DNA from: Paenibacillus sp. HWE-109
GTDB lineage: Bacteria; Bacillota; Bacilli; Paenibacillales; NBRC-103111
NCBI RefSeq assembly: GCF_022163125.1
Contig: NZ_CP091881.1
Span: 4,712,001-4,776,000 of the forward strand
DNA length: 64,000 nt
Direction: 5' to 3'
In this document: piece by piece, positions 57,773 to 64,000 of the stretch
How positions within the stretch are numbered: position 1 is the first letter of the stretch
How the letters are laid out: each line of letters opens with the position of its first letter
Translations under genes and position numbers: made by a program
Notes under the pieces: model-generated
Seen by the model: the letters and a program-made list of their open reading frames with translations, nothing else
What the model was told of the DNA's origin: nothing
Database searches by the model: none

Positions 57773-58612
57773 TTATTTCACCGCTCCGGCCGTAATCCCA
57801 CTTGCAATTTGACGCTGGAAAATCATATACACAATCAGTGTAGGTACCGTTGTTATCAGAAGTCCTGCGAACAATGGGCCCCACTCTGTGCGATATTGCA
57901 TCTCAGCTTGCATAACAGCAAGACCGATTGGCAGCGTATATTTCGTCGGGTCACTGTTGATAACAACCCCTAGGAAATACTCGTTCCAGTTGTTCAGCAT
58001 GTTCGTGATCATAACGGTAACCAGTCCAGGCTGTGATAATGGCAGCATAACACGGAAAAATGTCCCGTAATGCGAAGTTCCATCAATGATGGCTGCTTCT
58101 TCAATTTCTTTCGGTAATGATTTATAGAACCCTACGAGCAAGAAAATACCGAATGGAAGATTCAACGCTGCATAAACGAGAATTAACCCGATTAACGAAT
58201 CCGTCAAATGCAAATCACTTAGCAAGAAGAACAGTGGAATCAGCGCAAGCGCGAAAGGGATCATCATCGAAGCAATATAAATGGTAAAAATGAGTTTGTT
58301 TCCTTTGAAATCATATCTTGCTAAAATATAAGCCGTCATAGCAGCCAATATCATGCCTAACAGCGTACTGCCCACAGTTACGATAATGGAATTCGCGAAA
58401 TAAGTATTAAAGTTATATTTACTCCAAACATAGGAGAAGTTTTCCCAAAGCAGCGGGAATTTCGGTAAAGCCCATGGGGCATTTAAGAAAAATTGTTGAT
58501 TATTTTTGAGTGCGTCCAGTAATGTCCAAATTAATGGATACAATACGGCTACACTCCAGATCAGAAGAATGATCCAAACAAGCATTTTGGCTAACGGATT
58601 TTTGATGACCAT
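57773..58612 (-). CDS. Carbohydrate ABC transporter permease, MalG type
   Basis: The 279-residue membrane protein has six helices. The EAA loop reads EEAAIIDGTSHYGTFFRVMLPLSQPG, which docks with the ATPase. LGMILAAMTAYILARYDF and LIGLILVYAALNLPFGIFLLVGF are typical of the CUT1 family. It is third in a solute-binding protein, MalF-type, MalG-type order. No ATPase gene is present; CUT1 systems in Firmicutes often share a common MsmX/MsiK ATPase. The sugar is unknown. Confidence 0.92.
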   Translation of the reverse strand: MVIKNPLAKMLVWIILLIWSVAVLYPLIWTLLDALKNNQQFFLNAPWALPKFPLLWENFSYVWSKYNFNTYFANSIIVTVGSTLLGMILAAMTAYILARYDFKGNKLIFTIYIASMMIPFALALIPLFFLLSDLHLTDSLIGLILVYAALNLPFGIFLLVGFYKSLPKEIEEAAIIDGTSHYGTFFRVMLPLSQPGLVTVMITNMLNNWNEYFLGVVINSDPTKYTLPIGLAVMQAEMQYRTEWGPLFAGLLITTVPTLIVYMIFQRQIASGITAGAVK

Positions 58613-58654
58613 ACGATGGCTCCCCCTCCTTCAGAATCAGGTTCTAAGATGACC

Positions 58655-59560
58655 TTAATGCATTTCGATCGTTTCTTGGCGCATAACGCGCTGCAAGATA
58701 AGAGTTGTGATCAAGGAGATGATGAGAATCAACACTCCGATGGCTGCTCCATAACCGAAATGATATTGTTGAAATGCCATCCGATACAGGTAAGATCCCA
58801 TAACTTGGGTCGTATTATCCGGCTGTCCGCCACCCGTCATCAATTGCACGATGACAAAAGATCCGTTAAGTGTTGTAATCACGATGTTAACAATAGAAAC
58901 TTTAATTTGCTCCCAGATAAGCGGCATGGTGATGTTGCGGAATTGCGACCATTGACCGGCTCCATCTATATTAGCTGCCTCATAGTAGGAAGCAGGAATA
59001 TTCACGATTGCAGCAATCATCAGGATCATATAGAAGCCGATACCAGCCCAAATCGTTGGAGGTAATAGCATCCAGATCGTGTGCTGTGGAAAACCTAGCC
59101 AAGTGATATCGACCTTATGATCTGTAAAGAGTGACAAGAACGCATTCAAGAATCCAATTTGCGGATTGTAGATAAAGTTCCAAAGTACACCGATAACAAC
59201 GACCGAAATGACATTTGGGATAAAGAAGATTGCCCGGAAGAAGCCGGATCCCTTTATACTAAAACGAGTTAATGCTACAGCGAAGAACGTCGCCAAAATC
59301 ATGATGCCAATGACTTTGCCTACCACGAGGAAATAGTCATTTCCAATGGCTCTAAGTACAATCGGATCTTTAAATAATTCAACAAAGTTATCGAAACCAA
59401 TAAATGTGCTGTTCTCTGACATTCCTGACCAATCATAGAATGACTTCTGCAAAGCCTGTATAACAGGGTAGATCGTAAATACACAGAAGAACAAAAAAGT
59501 CGGAATGATGAATGAAGCGATGAACAAATTCCGTTTCCACATTTTTGACTTGGCCTTCAT
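58655..59560 (-). CDS. Carbohydrate ABC transporter permease, MalF type
   Basis: The 301-residue membrane protein has six helices. The first helix LFIASFIIPTFLFFCVFTIYP is typical, and the EAA loop is YEAANIDGAGQWSQFRNITMPLI. It forms the channel with the downstream permease. Spacing to the upstream solute-binding gene is 86 bp and contains a stable hairpin without a T tract; spacing to the MalG-type gene is 42 bp. Confidence 0.92.
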   Translation of the reverse strand: MKAKSKMWKRNLFIASFIIPTFLFFCVFTIYPVIQALQKSFYDWSGMSENSTFIGFDNFVELFKDPIVLRAIGNDYFLVVGKVIGIMILATFFAVALTRFSIKGSGFFRAIFFIPNVISVVVIGVLWNFIYNPQIGFLNAFLSLFTDHKVDITWLGFPQHTIWMLLPPTIWAGIGFYMILMIAAIVNIPASYYEAANIDGAGQWSQFRNITMPLIWEQIKVSIVNIVITTLNGSFVIVQLMTGGGQPDNTTQVMGSYLYRMAFQQYHFGYGAAIGVLILIISLITTLILQRVMRQETIEMH

Positions 59561-59589
59561 TCTATCCTCACCGTCCTATCATTAAAATG

Positions 59590-59629
59590 GCGGAGAACTC
59601 CTAAGGCCTGCACCTTACTTGTTCTCCGC
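59590..59629 (-). promoter_or_regulatory. Intercistronic stem-loop after the solute-binding gene
   Basis: GCGGAGAAC (59590-59598) pairs with GTTCTCCGC (59621-59629), and TAAGG/CCTTA extends the stem. There is no T tract, so it is not a simple terminator. Such structures protect the abundant binding-protein mRNA from exonucleases and lower expression of downstream permeases. Confidence 0.65.
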
Positions 59630-59646
59630 ACTGCTTCATTCAGTTA

Positions 59647-61002
59647 TTATTTCTTTTGTTTCGCTACAACATCCGTAACACGTTTAACCCACTCATCAGG
59701 TTTAATGGTTCCAATAGTCAACGCAACTGTTGCATCCTGCATCGCTTTATCCACGTCAGCCGCGAACGAGACGGTTGGAACAACAATTGTATCAGGAGAA
59801 GACAAGAATTTGGCTGCATCTTTAACGAAGTTAGGCGCTTTGGAAGAACTGATGTCACCTTTAATGTTAGAAGGCGCACCACTAAGCTCTGCCCACTGGG
59901 ATGCTTGTTTTTTGGAGAATACGAACTGCATGAATGCTTTGGCAGCATCTTTGTTTTTTGCTTTTTTAGCAATTGCGAACGTTGAAGTTGAAGTGTTAGC
60001 TACCACTTTTCCACCTTTATCTTGCGTGATGGATGGAATGAATCCGAAATCGAAAGTAGCTGGAACGTCTTTGGCCATTTCGTTTGGCAGCCACAGTCCG
60101 TTCGGAATGAAAGCATCTTTGTGCTGCAGGAACAAGGATTGGGAATCCGTGTGATTGATTTGCACGGAAGCTTTGTCGATGTAGCCTTTGTCTCGAAGTT
60201 GAACGATTTTGTCCAAACCTTTTAGAATAGCTGGGCTTTTCCAAGCATCAAGGTTGTTTGCAGCCATATCTTGCAGCAATTTGTAGTCATTGTTGTTAGC
60301 TGACACGATAGCTGGGTACAAGACGGAACCATTGATGTAGTAAGGATATTTACCTGTGTGAATGAATGGATTGATGCCTGCGCCTTTGATCGTTTCACTA
60401 ACTTTCAAGAAATCTTCGAAATCTTTTGGCTCAGCCCAACCTTTTTCTTTGAAGAGCGCTTTGTCATAGAAAATACCCCATGAGCTCATAACGAAAGGAA
60501 TGTTGTAGATTTTGCCATCGTATTGCGGTGGTTGTTGGGCAAGCAAATCAAGAATTTTCTCGCCGTCCACGTTTTTCGCGTCTTTCAACCAATCTGTCAA
60601 GTCTTCCAGTTGTCCGTCCGTCACCATTTGGCGATCAAACAATTCAGGTCCATCGATATATACGAAATCAGGTGGGTTACCAGCGATCCAACGGGGTTTC
60701 ATTTGTTCGTTGATTTTTGGTCCCGCACTTTCTTTAATTTTCAACTCTGGGTTTGCTGTTTGGAAATCAGCAATAACTTTTTTCCACCATTTATCGCCGT
60801 AGCCGCCGACAAAGTACTGGATTTCAAAATCACCGGTTAATTTTTTTGCGCCAGCCGGTGTTGCCGCTGCTGTAGCAGCCGCTGTTGGAGCTGTTGAAGC
60901 AGCCGGTTTCGTTGTTTCTGTTGGTGTTGCCTTACCGCAGCCTGCAGCTACAAGTACCATGGATGCAGCTAAGCCCATTGTCGACCATTTCTTCATATTC
61001 AT
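59647..61002 (-). CDS. Sugar ABC transporter solute-binding lipoprotein
   Basis: The 451-residue family 1 extracellular binding protein has the lipobox VAAGC (Cys about 22) after MNMKKWSTMGLAASMVL and a Thr/Ala/Pro-rich linker to residue 50. Inside, FEIQYFVGGYGDKWWKKVIADF and IPFVMSSWGIFYDKALFKEKG are typical of CUT1 binders. It captures an oligosaccharide outside the cell. It is the first gene of the importer, with a 235-base leader containing a terminator hairpin (61133-61184). The ligand is unknown. Confidence 0.92.
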   Translation of the reverse strand: MNMKKWSTMGLAASMVLVAAGCGKATPTETTKPAASTAPTAAATAAATPAGAKKLTGDFEIQYFVGGYGDKWWKKVIADFQTANPELKIKESAGPKINEQMKPRWIAGNPPDFVYIDGPELFDRQMVTDGQLEDLTDWLKDAKNVDGEKILDLLAQQPPQYDGKIYNIPFVMSSWGIFYDKALFKEKGWAEPKDFEDFLKVSETIKGAGINPFIHTGKYPYYINGSVLYPAIVSANNNDYKLLQDMAANNLDAWKSPAILKGLDKIVQLRDKGYIDKASVQINHTDSQSLFLQHKDAFIPNGLWLPNEMAKDVPATFDFGFIPSITQDKGGKVVANTSTSTFAIAKKAKNKDAAKAFMQFVFSKKQASQWAELSGAPSNIKGDISSSKAPNFVKDAAKFLSSPDTIVVPTVSFAADVDKAMQDATVALTIGTIKPDEWVKRVTDVVAKQKK

Positions 61003-61132
61003 GTGTTCATCTTCTCCCTTTTTTAATCTGATTGTTTGTTTGAAATTTATGAAGTAGCTTATTCCTGGGTTAACATTCCTCAGTAGTTTGTGCTACCAAC
61101 CCCTTTCGCAATTCAATAAATGGAAAAATAAA

Positions 61133-61184
61133 AAGGGCATAGTTATAGAAGAAAAACTTGCTTTCTTCAATAACTAATGCCCTT
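61133..61184 (-). terminator. Terminator-like hairpin within the ABC operon leader
   Basis: On the minus strand AAGGGCATTAGTTATTGAAG pairs with the matching arm in reverse (AGTTATAGAAGAAA side), followed by TTTTTATTTTT. It lies about 130 bases before the solute-binding gene and about 50-100 bases after the predicted promoter. No minus-strand gene lies between promoter and hairpin, so it is an attenuator candidate rather than an end-of-gene terminator. Confidence 0.7.
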
Positions 61185-61243
61185 ACGGTAACATGTTATT
61201 AAAACTGACATATTCAGTTGTTTTATTCGCTTCGTGTGATTAA

Positions 61244-61272
61244 ATCTTACAATAAAATGACATCATCGTCAA
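61244..61272 (-). promoter_or_regulatory. Promoter of the ABC importer operon
   Basis: On the minus strand TTGACG (61272-61267), 17 bp, TAAGAT (61249-61244) is a good vegetative promoter. Transcription would start near 61237, giving a leader of about 235 bases. AACTGA and TCAGTT near 61202-61219 form a small first hairpin before the terminator. Confidence 0.65.
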
Positions 61273-61373
61273 TACATCTTTTTTATTTTCTTTTTCATAT
61301 TCATATTCTATGATCCAGCTCACTTATGCTATGATAGATCATATCGTTAATTCCGAAGAAAAGGGTGATTCTT

Positions 61374-61508
61374 ATGTCCAAACGCAAACCATTAACCGTG
61401 AACCGCAAGGCCAAAGATGAAGTAAACAAGAAAGCCATCATTTGGACAGGATCCATATTTGTTGTTGTGATAATCGCCATGACCTTACTGCTCATTTTGA
61501 ACAAATGA
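61374..61508 (+). CDS. 44-residue single-helix membrane protein
   Basis: The product has a basic head (MSKRKPLTVNRKAKDEV) and one C-terminal membrane helix (TGSIFVVVIIAMTLLLIL). An AAGGGTGA site precedes the ATG by six bases, and the codon pattern is protein-like. It is divergent from the ABC operon. No family is recognised. A positive cytosolic head and short membrane anchor fit a regulatory micropeptide, but this is inference. Confidence 0.6.
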   Translation: MSKRKPLTVNRKAKDEVNKKAIIWTGSIFVVVIIAMTLLLILNK

Positions 61509-61605
61509 TGCCGTTAGAAATGATTGATTTCTTCACAATTTGAATTGTAATCGCTTTCGATTTTATTGTCAAGCGTTTCTTCTAACACATTCTGGTTAAT
61601 TACAC

Positions 61606-61846
61606 AAAACCTAGCCTTCGGCTATGTCTCCAATCCAATGAACATTGAGGCAAACCCCTTACGAACTCAATACCCTTTATTTGAGCAAAATCGGTCATTC
61701 TGAAAATCTAATGAATTCCAGAGGCGCTATTTCAAGCAAACGATCACTTTACCGACTAAAATCTGCTCGATAGCGCCAATACAGTTCATAAAAATCGCCA
61801 AAGTAGCCATTTTCTCGTCTATAAGCATAGTACAGTTCATTAGATG
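61606..61846. repeat. Dispersed intergenic repeat, copy B (about 240 bp)
   Basis: It matches 3568-3806 in the same orientation, including the leading CCTAGCC hairpin and the body from CTTACGAACTCAATACCC to CAGTTCATTAGATG. After it, CTTGGCTG is repeated at about 61848 and 61916 in front of GC-rich CGCGC blocks. The spacer 61509-61990 holds no gene; 61847-61942 holds only this direct repeat. Confidence 0.75.
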
Positions 61847-61942
61847 TCTTGGCTGCCGCGCCGCAACGGCGATACTTTAGGTGGAAGCTTCGCTCCCCCT
61901 TTTAGTTGTGCCTATCTTGGCTGGGCGCGCTATGTAAAACAA

Positions 61943-61970
61943 AACCGTCCTAGGCAAGCGTAGGACGGTT
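61943..61970 (-). terminator. Terminator after the L,D-transpeptidase gene
   Basis: AACCGTCCTA (61943-61952) and TAGGACGGTT (61961-61970) form a perfect 10-bp stem with an 8-base loop. On the minus strand it is followed by TTGTTTT. Confidence 0.85.
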
Positions 61971-61990
61971 CTTTACGTTAATTTCTTTCA

Positions 61991-63553
61991 TTAGTCAAGC
62001 CATTTGTACTTCTTCCCAGGGTTTTCTTCCTTCGTTTGCAGAGGAAGATTGAAGGATTGATCCGGTTTTCCTCTTCCAGCACCTGATCCTGGCCCACCCG
62101 CTCCAGGACTGCTGCCTCCCTCTGAATCTGGCGGCAGCACCCCCTTGCCAATCGTTACTTTGGTTTCGTGTGGAACCATATTGAAGAGTTCTTCGACGTC
62201 TGCCTGCTGCATGCGAACACAGCCATGCGACTCATCCTTTCCGATACTGGACGGTTTGTTAGTTCCATGAATAGCATATAACGTATCAGACAAAGTCATG
62301 CCCCGACTGCCAAATTCTCCATTCGATTTCCCGTTAGGATTACGCACTTTCTCGCTGATTACAAACTCACCCTGCGGCGTCTTCTCTCCCCCCAAGCCAA
62401 CTGGATAGCTGCGGATGATATAATTCCCGCTCACAAGAGCCAACTGATGCTTATCCGTGTCAATCACGATACGGAGCGGTTCTCGCAATGGGTCAGCCGA
62501 CGATTTAGGCGATGAATTAGCCGATGTCACTTGTTCTTTGGCTGGTTGTTGCGCAGACTCCCCCGCTTCAGGCACTTGTTTAATATCTTGCGGTTTGCCT
62601 GCCTTCGCACTCTCATTCAACTTGCTGACAACTTGGGGGAATGCCTCCTGCATGTCCGGCGTAAGCCCCGGCAATAGATTGTTCGGGTATGGCTGTGTCA
62701 GTTGCTCAGGTTTCTCCGGCATAGCTCCGGTCCTCTTTTGATAAGCTTGGACAGCGCTCTGCAAAACAATTGCTTGCTCCCGTTCGCTCATCCATTTGGT
62801 AATAGTCGGAATTAGTGAAGTGCTGTCTGCAACTTGACAGGAACAAATTTGAGATTGGTAATAGGCTAGTGAAGCCTTGCCATCGCCTGTACTCTTGGAT
62901 TCTACGCTGACCAAAGGTTTGACAGACTTATTCCATTCTTGCCATCTGCCGTCCGTGCTTAGAGTGGGTTCCATAATGACAGACTCCCCTGCTCCCGAAC
63001 TTCTGGAGGCAAGAACTTGCTGGAGCTTCTTGCCCCAATTTCCTTCTGACAAATATAACTTCACACCATTGGAACTATCGCCTCCAGTTTCCTGCTGGGG
63101 AATTGGCGTTGAAGCCGCCTCTGAAGAGGCTGATTTGCTCGTATTCTTCGTATTCAGACTACCTGGAACATTATCCTTGGCCAAATCCATCGCGGCGGGC
63201 ACGGCTAGCAGCAATAAGAGGATCATCGCGGGCAGCCATTTTCCTTTGCCGCTTGATTTCCCCTTAGCAGGAGCCTGAATATCTTTTTTTGCGCCGTTTG
63301 GAGGATAGGTAGGAAGCGGACCTTCAATCGTTATCTTTTGCCGCTCAAAAGCCTCGTAAATCTCCCCAGACTGGGCAAAACAGTAGGCTGCCTTGCCTTC
63401 TTTCCCTTGTGCCGCATATTCTCGACCAAGCAAATACCACGCCATTTTATGATCAGGATGTTCCTTAACATATTTTTTGAGATAAAGAGGATCTTCGATG
63501 GGATTATGCTGGAAAAAACGATCCAACTGATCATTGCGATTATTCTCTTTCAA
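61991..63553 (-). CDS. L,D-transpeptidase (YkuD) with cytosolic TPR-like head and membrane anchor
   Basis: The 520-residue protein starts with a TPR-like segment (MAWYLLGREYAAQGKEGKAA, about 38-60), then a membrane helix (LPAMILLLLLAVPAAMDLA, about 107-125), a Ser/Thr/Pro-rich wall linker and an extracytoplasmic YkuD domain (about 365-465) with HGTNKPS and SHGCVRM, the catalytic His and Cys. YkuD enzymes make 3-3 peptidoglycan cross-links resistant to beta-lactams. The C-terminal tail is Gly/Pro-rich. A cytosolic TPR head is unusual and could link synthesis to a cytosolic partner. It is followed by its own terminator. Confidence 0.88.
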   Translation of the reverse strand: MKENNRNDQLDRFFQHNPIEDPLYLKKYVKEHPDHKMAWYLLGREYAAQGKEGKAAYCFAQSGEIYEAFERQKITIEGPLPTYPPNGAKKDIQAPAKGKSSGKGKWLPAMILLLLLAVPAAMDLAKDNVPGSLNTKNTSKSASSEAASTPIPQQETGGDSSNGVKLYLSEGNWGKKLQQVLASRSSGAGESVIMEPTLSTDGRWQEWNKSVKPLVSVESKSTGDGKASLAYYQSQICSCQVADSTSLIPTITKWMSEREQAIVLQSAVQAYQKRTGAMPEKPEQLTQPYPNNLLPGLTPDMQEAFPQVVSKLNESAKAGKPQDIKQVPEAGESAQQPAKEQVTSANSSPKSSADPLREPLRIVIDTDKHQLALVSGNYIIRSYPVGLGGEKTPQGEFVISEKVRNPNGKSNGEFGSRGMTLSDTLYAIHGTNKPSSIGKDESHGCVRMQQADVEELFNMVPHETKVTIGKGVLPPDSEGGSSPGAGGPGSGAGRGKPDQSFNLPLQTKEENPGKKYKWLD

Positions 63554-63631
63554 GCTGGAAACCTCCTATTGCCAATTAAGACTCTAACTGCTTTATCGGC
63601 AAAAATAGCCAAGAGATGAAGTCGCAAAAAA

Positions 63632-63667
63632 ATGAGCTAGAACAAAGGTGCCCCTTTGTCTAGCCCA
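63632..63667 (-). terminator. Terminator of the stalk-domain gene
   Basis: On the minus strand GGGCTAGACAAAGGG and CCTTTGTTCTAGCTC form a long stem followed by ATTTTTTTG, 16 bp past the stop codon at 63683. Confidence 0.85.
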
Positions 63668-63682
63668 TCGCAAGGTTATTGC

Positions 63683-64000
63683 TTACTTCTGATAAGATTT
63701 GGTGCGTAAAATGGCTGTCTGATGCGGTGCATCCCACTGTACATCCAGACCAATTTGTTCCGCAAAGAATCTAACTGGCACATACGTACGGCCTTGTTTC
63801 ACGTAAGGCGAAACATCCGTTTCTATGGTCGCAGACGTGTTGTGACCGGCGTCCTTGCGGCTAATGCTCTTTTCTCCAATTGTTAATTCGATCGTCACAT
63901 CACCTTTGGTGAGTTGCACGATTGATTTCCCCGCTTGCTCCGCATACTTAACCTCATAGCCGAATGTCTTGCTTATAGCGCGAACCGGAACCATGGTACG
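63683..64000 (-). CDS. Stalk-domain (copper amine oxidase N-terminal-like) protein, C-terminal part
   Basis: The 105 visible codons end a longer gene whose start is past the right edge. The frame continues upstream of the ATG at 63994 (Arg-Thr before MVPVRAI). TMVPVRAISKTFGYEV and RTYVPVRFFAEQIGLDVQWD are two copies of the Cu_amine_oxidN1 motif, a wall-associated beta domain common in Paenibacillus surface proteins. It is exported in relatives; the signal lies outside the window. Confidence 0.85.
   Translation of the reverse strand, partial: RTMVPVRAISKTFGYEVKYAEQAGKSIVQLTKGDVTIELTIGEKSISRKDAGHNTSATIETDVSPYVKQGRTYVPVRFFAEQIGLDVQWDAPHQTAILRTKSYQK

Overview
The window looks like chromosomal DNA of an endospore-forming Firmicute, most likely Paenibacillus or a close relative. 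The evidence is a complete GerA-type germinant receptor operon with a small D subunit, a YjcZ-type mini sporulation protein, an SLH-domain protein beside a giant repeat-rich surface protein, a stalk-domain (copper amine oxidase N-terminal) protein, a small alarmone synthetase, strong GGAGG-type ribosome binding sites with frequent TTG and GTG starts, and many AT-rich intergenic repeats. The genus is an inference. No rRNA, tRNA, CRISPR array, transposase or prophage gene was found.

Layout. 1-4.4 kb: end of a fabF-type gene, an XRE regulator with an operator-like promoter, a frameshifted Dabb gene, a PadR regulator coupled to an unusual SEDS (FtsW/RodA-like) protein, then repeat-filled spacers. 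4.4-9.7 kb: a resistance-like locus with a DHA2 efflux pump and a short UvrA paralogue, divergent from two tandemly duplicated MarR genes. 9.8-16.6 kb: ATP-dependent DNA ligase, threonine aldolase, Rieske protein, APC permease, LysE exporter, MerR/TipAS regulator and MATE pump. 16.8-19.7 kb: a sugar oxidoreductase and TIM-barrel isomerase, divergent from an AraC regulator. 19.7-28 kb: an RND pump with lipoprotein adaptor and a secreted partner, next to a two-component system that directly follows queD-queE-queC (28-30 kb).

30-32.5 kb holds a nitroreductase with a near-perfect promoter, an acidic three-repeat protein and the 28-codon YjcZ gene. 32.5-45.1 kb is a cell-surface island: SLH protein, 2336-residue multidomain protein, HAD phosphatase, 702-residue secreted protein and a glycosyltransferase adjoining the last. 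45.4-48.5 kb carries two RNA-modification enzymes and a membrane thioredoxin. 48.5-52.7 kb is the germination operon in the order A-C-D-B. 52.8-55.2 kb has a DUF309 protein, RelQ-type alarmone synthetase and pyrD. 55.3-61.3 kb combines a PTS permease, a PRD antiterminator and a sugar ABC importer whose leader contains an intrinsic terminator. The window ends with a 44-residue membrane protein, an L,D-transpeptidase and a truncated stalk-domain gene.

The most unusual items are the PadR-controlled SEDS protein with Asn where the catalytic Asp is expected, the surface-protein island with its own glycosyltransferase, the attenuator-like leader of the ABC operon, and a 240-bp repeat present twice 58 kb apart. 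Motifs, start sites, promoters and hairpins were read by eye; no homology search or folding program was run.
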